In this document: positions 1-6,758 of the stretch, in pieces
Layout: each line of letters starts with the position of its first letter
Position numbering within the stretch: the stretch's first letter is position 1
Origin: Gemmatimonadota bacterium
GTDB taxonomy: Bacteria; Gemmatimonadota; Gemmatimonadetes; Gemmatimonadales; Gemmatimonadaceae
Assembly: GCA_947457715.1 (NCBI GenBank)
Contig: CANGXK010000084.1
Span: 1-8,965, forward strand
Direction: 5' to 3'
Length of the DNA: 8,965 nucleotides
Made by a program: the position numbers and the translations under genes
The notes under the pieces: model-generated
Databases searched by the model: none
The model's input: only the letters and a program-made list of their open reading frames with translations
What the model was told of the DNA's origin: nothing

Positions 1-952
1 CATCGTAAGCGGCCTGCTCCCCCGTTTCGATGATCGCAACTTCGACTTCCTTGCGAGCCTTCGCCACCACTTCTTCAATGCGCCCCGGATGGATACGGCC
101 GTCGCTCACCAACTTCTCCAGCGCCAGCCGAGCCGTCTCGCGGCGAACCGGATCGAAGCAGGAGACCACGACGGTGTCCGGCGTGTCATCGATGATCACG
201 TCGACACCGGTCGCGAGCTCGAACGCCCGAATGTTGCGCCCTTCACGACCGATGATGCGTCCCTTCATCTCGTCATTGGGGAGGGACACTGCGGAAACGG
301 TCGTTTCGGCCGTCGTCTCAGCGGCCACGCGTTGGACGGCCAGTGCCACGATCTTCCGGGCTTCCCGATCGGCATTGCGTTTTGCCGACTCACGGATCTC
401 GCGCAGGCGACTGGCCGCATCGGCCAGCGCTTCGTCTTCCAACCGGCGAATCAACTCGGCCTTCGCCTGATCGGCGCTCACCCCCGCCAGATGCTCGAGC
501 TTTCGCCGTTCCTCAGCAATGAGGTTGTCGAGTTCCTGCTCCTTTGCTGTCGCGACGGCCTCACGCTTCCCGAGCTCCGAGCCGCGACGCTGCACTTCCT
601 GCTCCCGGCTCTCCAGCGATTCGCGGGCGCGATCAAGCTGTGATTCCCGCTCGAGCACCCGCCGGTCTTCACGCTCGAGCTCGATGCGGCGCTGCCGGAC
701 ATCCTGCTCGTGCGCCTCCCGCAGCTGGAGCACTTCTTCCTTCCCGGCAACGATCGCGCTCCGTCGAAGCGTCTCCGCCTCACGCTTCGCCTCATTGAGC
801 ACGCGCACAGCGCCCTCTTCGGCGACGACGAGCGCGTGCTGTTGCACGGTGGTCTCCACCTTACGCCACGACTGTCGTCCGACCACGTAAGCGACGACAG
901 CCGCGATGAACCCAAGGGCGCCAAGAAGCGCCGCTGCGGGAATCTCGCCCAT
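1..952 (-). CDS. rny: Ribonuclease Y, N-terminal part (cut by the window edge)
   Basis: RNase Y is a membrane-anchored endoribonuclease that starts bulk mRNA decay. Translating the minus strand from the ATG at 952-950 gives 317 residues, still open at base 2. Seen in order: a hydrophobic segment at about residues 6-24 (membrane anchor); a long Glu/Arg/Lys/Gln-rich coiled coil at about 28-215; and a KH domain at about 220-285 with the GXXG-type loop [10 protein letters not shown] at 231-240, then [20 protein letters not shown], typical of RNase Y. Family members are about 520 residues, so the catalytic HD domain lies beyond the left edge; nothing suggests the gene is broken. GGTGGAG lies 11 bases before the ATG as a modest ribosome binding site. 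The gene is last in the visible minus-strand cluster, behind zapA and a structured RNA gap. Identification is firm; the exact start is likely. Confidence 0.95.
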   Translation of the reverse strand, partial: MGEIPAAALLGALGFIAAVVAYVVGRQSWRKVETTVQQHALVVAEEGAVRVLNEAKREAETLRRSAIVAGKEEVLQLREAHEQDVRQRRIELEREDRRVLERESQLDRARESLESREQEVQRRGSELGKREAVATAKEQELDNLIAEERRKLEHLAGVSADQAKAELIRRLEDEALADAASRLREIRESAKRNADREARKIVALAVQRVAAETTAETTVSAVSLPNDEMKGRIIGREGRNIRAFELATGVDVIIDDTPDTVVVSCFDPVRRETARLALEKLVSDGRIHPGRIEEVVAKARKEVEVAIIETGEQAAYD

Positions 953-968
953 GAGGATCTATGCTCCA

Positions 969-984
969 CCGCGGCTACGCGCGG
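969..984 (-). other. Small GC hairpin before rny
   Basis: The RNA read on the minus strand has CCGCG at 984-980 and CGCGG at 973-969, a five-pair stem with a six-base loop. It lies just 3' of the 6S candidate and ends 17 bases before the rny ATG. No T-tract follows, so it does not look like an intrinsic terminator. It could mark the 3' processing boundary of the small RNA or be chance in GC-rich DNA. Confidence 0.25.
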
Positions 985-998
985 GTTCTTGATCGTTT

Positions 999-1190
999 TC
1001 CAGCGGATCTGTCGTGCGCACGGCACGGGCGACTGTCACGGTGCGCCGCGGCTGGCGGAGAGGGAGCGACCTCCGCTGCCGCGGCACAGGGGTGCGCGCA
1101 TGCCGTTAACTTCCAGAACGTACGGACGCGTCGGGAGGCCCGCAACGGGCAGCAGCAGCTCGCCTCCGTTCCGCCGCACCAATCCGCGGA
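999..1190 (-). ncRNA. ssrS: Candidate 6S RNA (ssrS)
   Basis: This 192-nt stretch between zapA and rny folds by eye into one long, interrupted hairpin. The closing stem pairs 1190-1182 with 1008-999 (nine pairs, U1002 bulged), 1179-1175 with 1018-1014, 1173-1166 with 1028-1021 (one A/G mismatch), or alternatively 1164-1160 with 1032-1028. A large asymmetric open region follows. Inside it, 1110-1103 can pair with 1041-1035. A terminal hairpin of 1087-1078 with 1052-1041 is capped by a six-pair stem (1076-1071 with 1060-1055). Length near 190 nt, paired ends, a big central bubble and a terminal stem are the known 6S architecture. A zapA-adjacent position is the known site of ssrS in proteobacteria. 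6S RNA binds the housekeeping sigma-RNA polymerase and mimics an open promoter. No separate promoter was recognised, so it may be processed from the zapA transcript. The ends are approximate and the family call rests on shape and synteny. Confidence 0.6.
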
Positions 1191-1201
1191 CGCGTCGCCC
1201 T

Positions 1202-1513
1202 TCAGAGCGGATGACCGTCCTCGCCCCGCTTGGCAGGCGGGAGCAGCGGCCGGATATCAGACGCGAGTTGCCGCAGATCAGTCGTCAGCAGCTCTGAAGC
1301 CGCGCGCTCACGAAACAACTCGTCGGTGATCTGCAGTGCGGCCAGAATGGCGGCTTTCTGGGTCTCCATGGTCGACCCACCACCCATGATCGCCCGGATC
1401 GTCCGGTCGACATGCTCCGCCACAGACTTCGTATGCTCCGGGGAGGCCTCCGTTCGGAGCGTGTATTCCTCGCCGACGATACGGACTTTGACGACCGACT
1501 TGTTGTCGATCAC
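1202..1513 (-). CDS. zapA: Cell division protein ZapA
   Basis: The product is 103 residues, the usual ZapA size. ZapA binds FtsZ in the cytoplasm and crosslinks protofilaments to stabilise the Z-ring. The N-terminal segment VKVRIVGEEYTLRTEASPEH (residues 8-27) followed by a helix ending in HVDRTIRAI is the characteristic ZapA head. The C-terminal half (about 50-90), with QKAAILAALQITDELFRERA, is the helical dimerisation and tetramerisation part. The start is a GTG at 1513 that overlaps the TGA of the upstream coiled-coil gene (GTGA), which implies translational coupling; the upstream sequence has no strong Shine-Dalgarno. A structured RNA gap and rny follow downstream. The call is confident from sequence and from the conserved pheT-zapA-rny neighbourhood. 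Confidence 0.92.
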   Translation of the reverse strand: MIDNKSVVKVRIVGEEYTLRTEASPEHTKSVAEHVDRTIRAIMGGGSTMETQKAAILAALQITDELFRERAASELLTTDLRQLASDIRPLLPPAKRGEDGHPL

Positions 1514-1950
1514 CGCTCTGCCCCGTGTCCGATCTGCTGACGGACAAAGCGGACCCGTTCGCCGAGCTGCACCACCTTTTCGCGCGCCTCGCCGAGCCGT
1601 GCGCGGAGCCGTTCATTCTCCCGCGCCAGGCCGCTGTCGACCGCCTGCGGTGTGGCGGCCTCCGCCGCTGCCGCATAGGCCGCCTGCACCCGCACGACCT
1701 CGGCCTTCGCGAGATCCGCCTTGCCCTCCAGTTCGCGCACCTTCGCCTCCAGCAGCGCGCGTGCCTGACCCGCGCGCACGCCCTCTGCCCGCACCTCGAT
1801 CAGCGTGCCGTCGCGCTCCGCCACCAACTGCTCGAGCTCCCGAGTACGCGCTTCGGCCGAGAGTGCACGCCGGCGGTAGCCGGCGAGCTGGTCACTGAGA
1901 CCGCGAACGAGGGCGTCGAGTTCGCGAAAGGCGGCGATGTCAGGACGCAC
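1510..1950 (-). CDS. Coiled-coil protein between pheT and zapA, possibly ZapB-like
   Basis: This small cytoplasmic protein (146 residues from a GTG at 1950) has no signal peptide, membrane segment or catalytic motif. Almost the whole chain is helical and rich in Ala, Arg, Glu and Leu. Two coiled-coil stretches are visible: about residues 15-90, and a C-terminal one (about 108-140) with the heptad pattern LARENERLRARLGEAREKV. A short Ala-rich, Pro-containing break near 90-103 separates them. The start overlaps the end of pheT by 11 bases and the stop overlaps the zapA GTG, so all three are probably co-translated. I do not recognise a named family. The C-terminal heptads resemble the small coiled-coil ZapB-type proteins encoded next to zapA in several phyla, so a ZapA/FtsZ-associated role is inferred from context only. 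The start is uncertain because the ribosome binding site is weak. That a protein is made is likely. Confidence 0.75.
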   Translation of the reverse strand: MRPDIAAFRELDALVRGLSDQLAGYRRRALSAEARTRELEQLVAERDGTLIEVRAEGVRAGQARALLEAKVRELEGKADLAKAEVVRVQAAYAAAAEAATPQAVDSGLARENERLRARLGEAREKVVQLGERVRFVRQQIGHGAER

Positions 1951-4381
1951 GTGGACGGATACCGAGTTCCTTGTCGAGCAGGTCCAGAAGGCGGGCGCGC
2001 CGTCCGTCGATCTCCTTATCCCGGAGGGTGCGCTCCGGATGGCGGAACGTCAACCGCCAACCGAGGCTGCGATACCCAGCTGGCACGCCCGCACCGCGGA
2101 ATTCATCGAACAGACTCACACGTTCAAGCAATTCGCCACCCGCGTGCCGGAGCGACTGCTCGACCGCGCCGGCGGCGACGCCATCCGGCACCAGCAACGC
2201 CAAATCGATTTCCGCCGCCGGTGTGGTCGGCAGCGCCACGAAGCGAACGGTGGCCGAAGCCGCCGACTCCCGCTCCACCGGTGCGCCGTTGTGTCCATTC
2301 GTGCGTGGAGCCGCCACGTCCGCCGACGGCATCACGCCAAGCGTGAGTTCGATGCCGAATGCCGTGCTGGCCCAAACCGGGCGATCGAGGGAGACCTCTT
2401 CGACCCGACCGACTTCGCCGAGGCCGTCTACGGACATCGACCAGATCGTGGGCAAGGCGCTCGCCGTCAACACACCGTGCTTGCCCGGGAATGCGGCGGC
2501 GAGTATGCGCTCCGCGACTGCCTTGGCGTCCCATGCGTCGAACGCCGGCGGCTGCGGCTCGGTGAAGTGGGCAGGTCTCCGTGTACCCATAAGCAGCGCA
2601 CCGACACGCACTTCTTCACGAGGCAGACGCGCACCGGACGCCAGAAAAACATTGCCGACCTCGAAGAGCCGCAGATTGCCCTGCATGCGCGTGAGGTTGT
2701 ACTCGGCGCGACGCGCAAGCGTATCGAGAATCGACGCGCGCAGGAATGGCTCATCCTCTGCCAGCGGATTACGAACGCGCGGGGTCTGTTCGTCTCCCGT
2801 GCCGGTGAACGGCATCGGACGCGTTTCGGCGAGTCCCATGCCAACCAGCAGATCGCGTACCCGCCGACCGGCCAAATGCAGTGGATGGTCCGGCGCGGTA
2901 CCGGGGCGGAACGGCCGCAACTCATCCGGCAGACTATCGAAGCCGATGAGCCGGGCGACTTCCTCGATGAGGTCCACTTCGATGAGCAAATCATGGCGCC
3001 ACGTCGGGGGCGTCACGAGCAGGCCATGGGCATCCTCGGTGATCGCGCAGCCGAGCGACTCGAGGCGATGACGACTCTCCGACGGAGGCACACTGACACC
3101 GAGCACGCGGGCAAGCCGGGACGGACGCACGGTCACGGCGGTTGGCGCGGCAACGGCGGCGCCGACGTCGATGAACTCCACCACCGTACCACCCGCGACC
3201 TGGACGATCAACGTCGCCGCTGTCCGTGCCACGTCGAGCACATCCCCCGCGTCAACGCCGCGTTCGAAGCGATACGAGGCGTCGGTGGACACATTGACGG
3301 CGCGGCGCACGCGTCTGACGAAGCGCGGCTCGAACACGGCGACTTCGAGCAGCACGTCCGTCGTCGAGGCCGTGACTTCGCTGTCTCGGCCACCCATGAT
3401 GCCGGCCAGCGCGACCGGACGTTCCGCGTCGCAAATGACCGTGGTGCCGCACGCCAGCGCGCGCACCGTACCATCGAGCGTCACGATCGACTCGCCATCG
3501 ACGGTTGGCCGCACCACGATGCCACGGCCGGCCAGCGTGGCGAGATCGAACGCATGCACGGGCTGTCCGAGTCCGTGCAGCACGTAGTTCGTGGCGTCGA
3601 CGACATTGCTGATGCTGCGCTGTCCGATGCTTTCGAGACGCTGACGCAGCCAGTCCGGGCTCGGGCCCACCTGCACGCCGGTGATCACGGCCGCGACGTA
3701 GCGCGGGCAGCTGGCAGCGTCCTCGATGCGCACCGTTGCGTGCGAGCCGGCCGCGCTCGACGGCGCGGCATGCACCGGCACGTCCGGCGCGGTTGGCGCA
3801 ATTTCCGCAGGACGCGCGGTCATCGGCAGGCCGAGAATCGCCGCGATTTCGCGTGCCACGCCGACATGGGACAGCAGATCGGGACGATTGGGCAGCACGT
3901 CGAGATCCAATCGCGCGTCGGCGATCGGCAGCACATCGAGCAGCGGCGTGCCCGGTTGGGCGTCGGTCTCGAGCGCGAGGATGCCGTCGTGCTCCTGACC
4001 GAGTCCAAGCTCGCGCGACGAGCAGAGCATCCCGTTGCTTGTTTCACCGCGGATCTTGCGCTTTTCGATCTTGAGGCCGCCCGGCATCACCGTGCCGGTG
4101 CGCGCGAACGGATACTTCGTGCCCGCCACCACATTCGGTGCGCCACACACGACGTCGAGCAGCGTCCCACTGCCGTCATCGACCTTGGTCACCCACAGGT
4201 GGTCCGAATTCGGATGCCGGCCGGCCTCGACGACCTGCGCGACGACGAACGACGCCAGTTCCGCCCCGAGCCGCTCGATGTTGTCGAGCGTGACACAATG
4301 GCGACTCAGCGCGTCGCCGATATCCTGAGCGGAGCGCGTATGCGGTACGAACTGCTTGAGCCATTCATGAGAAACGATCAT
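1940..4381 (-). CDS. pheT: Phenylalanine-tRNA ligase beta subunit
   Basis: The product has 813 residues; the long bacterial form is about 800. With PheS it forms the alpha2-beta2 enzyme that charges tRNA-Phe, and the beta subunit supplies tRNA binding and hydrolytic editing of mischarged tyrosine. Domains in order: N-terminal MIVSHEWLKQF and an OB-fold tRNA-binding domain (about 40-150, with NSDHLWVTKV); B3/B4 editing domain (about 215-385, with NVVDATNYVLHGLGQPVHAFD and FERGVD); B5 (about 405-475, with TPPTWRHDL and DLIEEVARLIGFD); the catalytic-like core (NPLAEDEPFLRASILDTL); and a C-terminal FDX-ACB domain (about 720-810, with SLGWRLTFRHPERTLRDKEID). A polar, low-complexity linker of about 25 residues (around APRTNGHNGAPVE) precedes FDX-ACB. 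The ATG overlaps the pheS stop (ATGA), and GGAG lies 11 bases upstream. Identification is certain. Confidence 0.97.
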   Translation of the reverse strand: MIVSHEWLKQFVPHTRSAQDIGDALSRHCVTLDNIERLGAELASFVVAQVVEAGRHPNSDHLWVTKVDDGSGTLLDVVCGAPNVVAGTKYPFARTGTVMPGGLKIEKRKIRGETSNGMLCSSRELGLGQEHDGILALETDAQPGTPLLDVLPIADARLDLDVLPNRPDLLSHVGVAREIAAILGLPMTARPAEIAPTAPDVPVHAAPSSAAGSHATVRIEDAASCPRYVAAVITGVQVGPSPDWLRQRLESIGQRSISNVVDATNYVLHGLGQPVHAFDLATLAGRGIVVRPTVDGESIVTLDGTVRALACGTTVICDAERPVALAGIMGGRDSEVTASTTDVLLEVAVFEPRFVRRVRRAVNVSTDASYRFERGVDAGDVLDVARTAATLIVQVAGGTVVEFIDVGAAVAAPTAVTVRPSRLARVLGVSVPPSESRHRLESLGCAITEDAHGLLVTPPTWRHDLLIEVDLIEEVARLIGFDSLPDELRPFRPGTAPDHPLHLAGRRVRDLLVGMGLAETRPMPFTGTGDEQTPRVRNPLAEDEPFLRASILDTLARRAEYNLTRMQGNLRLFEVGNVFLASGARLPREEVRVGALLMGTRRPAHFTEPQPPAFDAWDAKAVAERILAAAFPGKHGVLTASALPTIWSMSVDGLGEVGRVEEVSLDRPVWASTAFGIELTLGVMPSADVAAPRTNGHNGAPVERESAASATVRFVALPTTPAAEIDLALLVPDGVAAGAVEQSLRHAGGELLERVSLFDEFRGAGVPAGYRSLGWRLTFRHPERTLRDKEIDGRRARLLDLLDKELGIRPRAS

Positions 4382-5463
4382 CGCGCGAACTGCTCCAGAA
4401 AACGGACGTCGGAATCGTATAGGACGCGGATGTCACTGATGTCATACCGCGACATCGCGATGCGCGCCGGCCCCATGCCGAACGCCCATCCGGTGAACCG
4501 CTCACTGTCGAGGCCGGCGTCCTCGAGCACATGCGGATGCACCATGCCGCACCCGAGAATCTCGACCCAGCGCAGTCCCTTGCCATCGTTCAGGTCGACT
4601 TCGACATCCATTTGCGCACCGGGTTCGACGAAGGGGAAATACGACGGCCCGAAACGCACACGCCGCGAGGCGCCGTAGAAACGGCGCGCGAACTCCGCGA
4701 GCGTGGCCTTGAGGTCGACGAACGAGATGCCCTCATCGACCGCGAGTCCCTCGAGCTGCATGAACGCCGGCGCGTGCGTCGCGTCAAAGAAGTCGCGGCG
4801 GTACACCTGCCCCGGCGCGAGTACGCGCACGGGCGGCCGGTACTGCTGCAGCGTGCGCACCTGCACCGGTGAGGTGTGCGTGCGCAGCACGGTATCCTCG
4901 CCGAGGTACAGCGTGTCGTGCAGTTCCATCGCCGGATGATCGGGCGGGAAGTTGAGTGCGCCGAAATTGTACCATTCCGTCTCGGCTTCCGGACCGAGCG
5001 CGATCGTGAATCCGAGTTCCCGGAAGATCTCGCAGATCTCGTCGATCACGAGCGTGACCGGATGCAACGACCCGCGCCAACCGCCACGCGCTGGCATCGT
5101 CGCATCGAACGTCGAGGCCCCAGAGGCCGATGCCTGCTTCGCGGCAAAGGCCTCCAGCGCCTCCTGAAGGCTCTGCTTGAGCGTGTTGAAGGCGGCGCCG
5201 GCGGCGCGGCGGTCTTCAGCCGGCAGCGCGCGAAGCGCCCCCTGCAACGCAGCGAGCCGGTCGTCCTTGCGGGCGTTAAGCTGGCCCTTGGCGACATCGA
5301 GGCGCGTATCGGGCTCGAGCCCGTCAAGCAGCGCGCGCGCGTCCTGCGCGAGGGCATCAGCCTGGGCGAGATACTCGGAAAGTTGCACGGGACGAAATCG
5401 GAAATCGGGGGATCGCGACGGATGGCGGAGCGAGTCCGCCGCGGATGCACGAAGGGCCGACAT
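4378..5463 (-). CDS. pheS: Phenylalanine-tRNA ligase alpha subunit
   Basis: This is the catalytic subunit of PheRS, a class II aminoacyl-tRNA synthetase. From the ATG at 5463 it is 361 residues; family members are about 330-350. An N-terminal helical coiled-coil arm (about 27-110) is followed by the class II core: GSLHPVTLVIDEICEIFRELGF, LRTHTSPVQVRTLQ (motif 2 side), VYRRDFFDATHAPAFMQLEGL, RFGPSYFPFVEPGAQMDVE, WVEILGCGMVHPHVL, and motif 3 GMGPARIAM. The first 26 residues look unlike PheS and contain no helix-arm sequence. An in-frame GTG at 5388 would give 336 residues and match the family better, but it has no clear ribosome binding site, so both starts stay open. In motif 3 the usual Glu before Arg is Ala. 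The gene lies 69 bases after rplT and shares ATGA with pheT. Confidence 0.95.
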   Translation of the reverse strand: MSALRASAADSLRHPSRSPDFRFRPVQLSEYLAQADALAQDARALLDGLEPDTRLDVAKGQLNARKDDRLAALQGALRALPAEDRRAAGAAFNTLKQSLQEALEAFAAKQASASGASTFDATMPARGGWRGSLHPVTLVIDEICEIFRELGFTIALGPEAETEWYNFGALNFPPDHPAMELHDTLYLGEDTVLRTHTSPVQVRTLQQYRPPVRVLAPGQVYRRDFFDATHAPAFMQLEGLAVDEGISFVDLKATLAEFARRFYGASRRVRFGPSYFPFVEPGAQMDVEVDLNDGKGLRWVEILGCGMVHPHVLEDAGLDSERFTGWAFGMGPARIAMSRYDISDIRVLYDSDVRFLEQFAR

Positions 5464-5532
5464 CGCTTCGATGCCGGCCCTGCAACTTAACCCGGAACGG
5501 CGCAGCCGCTCACGTGTTGCGACCCGTGGTCG
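5464..5532 (-). other. rplT-pheS spacer with small nested hairpins
   Basis: The 69-base spacer has no T-tract terminator. Its RNA contains a five-pair hairpin CGACC-ACG-GGTCG (5531-5519) and a second nested element in which GCAAC and GTTGC enclose GCGGC-TGC-GCCGT. If pheS starts at GTG 5388 instead of ATG 5463, this becomes part of a 144-base leader of pheS. No phenylalanine-codon run and no T-box-like element was seen. Function is unknown; the hairpins may be chance. Confidence 0.25.
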
Positions 5533-5907
5533 TTATGCGGCGACGGGCTTGGCGTCGATCGCCTTGCGCACCTGCTCGGCGATGAGCGCAAAAGCTTCCG
5601 GCTCACGCACAGCGAGATCGGCGAGGACCTTCCGATCGATCTCGATACCAGCCGCGTGGAGGCCGTTGATGAACACGCTGTACGACATGTCGTGCATGCG
5701 GGCGGCGGCGTTGATACGCACGATCCAGAGGCGACGGAAGTCGCGCTTCTTGTTCTTGCGATCGCGGTACGCGTAGCGCCAGCCACGCTCCACGGTTTCC
5801 TTGGCGGCCTTCCAGAGCTTGGAACGGCCACCAAAGGCACCCTTGGCGTGCTTGAGGATTTGCTTCTTCCGCTTGAGGCGGACGACGTTTGATTTTACGC
5901 GGGGCAT
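5533..5907 (-). CDS. rplT: Large ribosomal subunit protein L20 (bL20)
   Basis: The product is 124 residues (usual about 117). L20 binds 23S rRNA early in 50S assembly and in several bacteria also represses its own operon. The very basic N-terminal extension [19 protein letters not shown] followed by [50 protein letters not shown] is the classic L20 signature. The globular C-terminal part (about 60-117) includes [27 protein letters not shown] short Lys/Pro/Ala tail makes it slightly long. A good Shine-Dalgarno (GAGG, about 8 bases before the ATG) overlaps the rpmI stop codon, so the two genes are tightly coupled. Identification is certain. Confidence 0.98.
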   Translation of the reverse strand: MPRVKSNVVRLKRKKQILKHAKGAFGGRSKLWKAAKETVERGWRYAYRDRKNKKRDFRRLWIVRINAAARMHDMSYSVFINGLHAAGIEIDRKVLADLAVREPEAFALIAEQVRKAIDAKPVAA

Positions 5908-5916
5908 GGTAGGTCC

Positions 5917-6114
5917 TCAGGCCAGGATAAGACGCTTGATACGCTTCGCTTCGCCGTTGGTCTCGACGATGGTCGGACGGCGGAGGTTGCGCTTGCGCTT
6001 CGACGTCTTCTTGGTCAGGATGTGGCTCTTGTAGGCCTTCAGGCGCCGCACCTTCCCCGATCCCGTCACGGTGAAGCGCTTCTTGGCGCCGCTGTGGGTC
6101 TTCATCTTCGGCAT
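5917..6114 (-). CDS. rpmI: Large ribosomal subunit protein L35 (bL35)
   Basis: The product is 65 residues, exactly the L35 size. It is a small, very basic protein of the 50S subunit. [24 protein letters not shown] at the N-terminus and the Lys/Arg-rich C-terminal part ending KRIKRLILA are diagnostic. The frame stays open upstream to 6165, but the conserved MPKMKTH start at 6114 is clearly the right one; the extra 17 codons are intergenic. The ribosome binding site is modest (GTGAGCAG just upstream). It lies 66 bases after infC and 9 bases before rplT, the classic infC-rpmI-rplT order. Confidence 0.97.
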   Translation of the reverse strand: MPKMKTHSGAKKRFTVTGSGKVRRLKAYKSHILTKKTSKRKRNLRRPTIVETNGEAKRIKRLILA

Positions 6115-6180
6115 AATCTGCTCACGGCTACGGTCAACCGCTCCGATGCGGAAGCGGCCCTGCATGCGATCACGCGCTGC

Positions 6181-6699
6181 CTACTTCGGCGCGAGAATCA
6201 TCGTCATCGACTTTCCTTCCATGGACGGGGCGCTCTCGATCTTTGCGAGATCGGCGAGTTCTTGAGACACCCGATCGACCACCTGCCGGCCCAGCTCAGG
6301 ATGGGCGATCTGTCGACCGCGGAACATCAGCGTCACCTTCACCTTGTTGCCTTCCTCGAGGAAGCGCCGCGCGTGGCGCGTCTTCGTCTCGAAGTCGTGA
6401 TCATCGATGCCCGGTCGGTACTTGACCTCTTTCAGATGAATCACATGCTGCTTCTTCTTCGCGATTCGTGCCTGCTTGGCCTGCTCGAACTTAAACTTCC
6501 CGAAGTCCATGATGCGGACCACGGGCGGCCGCGCGGCAGCCGCCACTTCGACGAGATCCAGCCCCTGCTCGACGGCTTGAGCGAGCGCCACGTCGACTTC
6601 CATGATACCGAGCTGACTTCCGTCGGCGCCGATCACGCGAACGGGGCTGATCCGGATCTGCCGGTTCACCCGTGGCGGACGCTTCGTCGAATCCTGAAT
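6181..6699 (-). CDS. infC: Translation initiation factor IF-3, starting at AUU
   Basis: IF-3 binds the 30S subunit, prevents premature joining with 50S and proofreads the start codon and initiator tRNA. The family core starts at RVNRQIRISPVRVIG, so the protein must begin just upstream. No ATG, GTG or TTG is placed correctly there. An ATT at 6699-6697 is preceded by GGAG with an eight-base spacer and gives 172 residues, right for the family (about 170-180). Visible parts: N-domain (about 10-80, with GIMEVDVALAQAVEQGLDLVEVA and RIMDFGKFKFEQAK); linker helix with KKKQHVIHLKEVKYRPGI; C-domain (about 90-172, with DFETKTRHARRFLEEGNKVKVTLMFRGRQ and a GKSMTMILAPK end). AUU is the known infC start in E. 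coli, where it lets IF-3 repress its own translation. The reading frame also stays open to 6951, but that extension looks non-coding. The protein is certain; the start is a strong inference. Confidence 0.95.
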   Translation of the reverse strand: MQDSTKRPPRVNRQIRISPVRVIGADGSQLGIMEVDVALAQAVEQGLDLVEVAAAARPPVVRIMDFGKFKFEQAKQARIAKKKQHVIHLKEVKYRPGIDDHDFETKTRHARRFLEEGNKVKVTLMFRGRQIAHPELGRQVVDRVSQELADLAKIESAPSMEGKSMTMILAPK

Positions 6700-6758
6700 A
6701 GGCCGTGCTCCAGTGGAAGAAACAAAAACGCGAACCCCTGGAGGAGTCCGCGTCGCAT
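6666..6758 (-). CDS. Possible leader peptide ORF upstream of and overlapping infC
   Basis: An ATG at 6758-6756 has a near-ideal Shine-Dalgarno (GGGAGGT at 6772-6766, about eight bases away) and opens a 30-codon frame ending in TGA at 6668-6666. It is out of frame with infC and runs through the terminator hairpin and past the infC start. The peptide begins MRRGLLQGFAFLFLPLEHGLF: four Phe codons among codons 9-21, followed by an Arg-rich end. It might be a regulatory leader whose translation disrupts the attenuator, since a ribosome initiating here covers the 5' arm of the hairpin. Caution: the UUU codons coincide with the terminator T-tract, so Phe richness could be a by-product. No family is recognised. 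Confidence 0.4.
   Translation of the reverse strand: MRRGLLQGFAFLFLPLEHGLFRIRRSVRHG

Noticed and set aside
478..1026. A 182-codon minus-strand frame overlapping the start of rny
   Set aside because: It is an alternative frame of the rny coiled-coil region, with Ser/Arg-rich shadow composition and no recognisable domain; rny itself is unmistakable.
1937..4678. A 913-codon open frame on the plus strand opposite pheT and the end of pheS
   Set aside because: It is the antisense shadow of clear pheT/pheS coding sequence in GC-rich DNA. The translation is Arg/His-rich with no domain, and the opposite strand encodes full-length known proteins.
6115..6165. A 17-codon upstream extension of rpmI
   Set aside because: L35 begins with the highly conserved MPKMKTH; the upstream codons are the infC-rpmI spacer.
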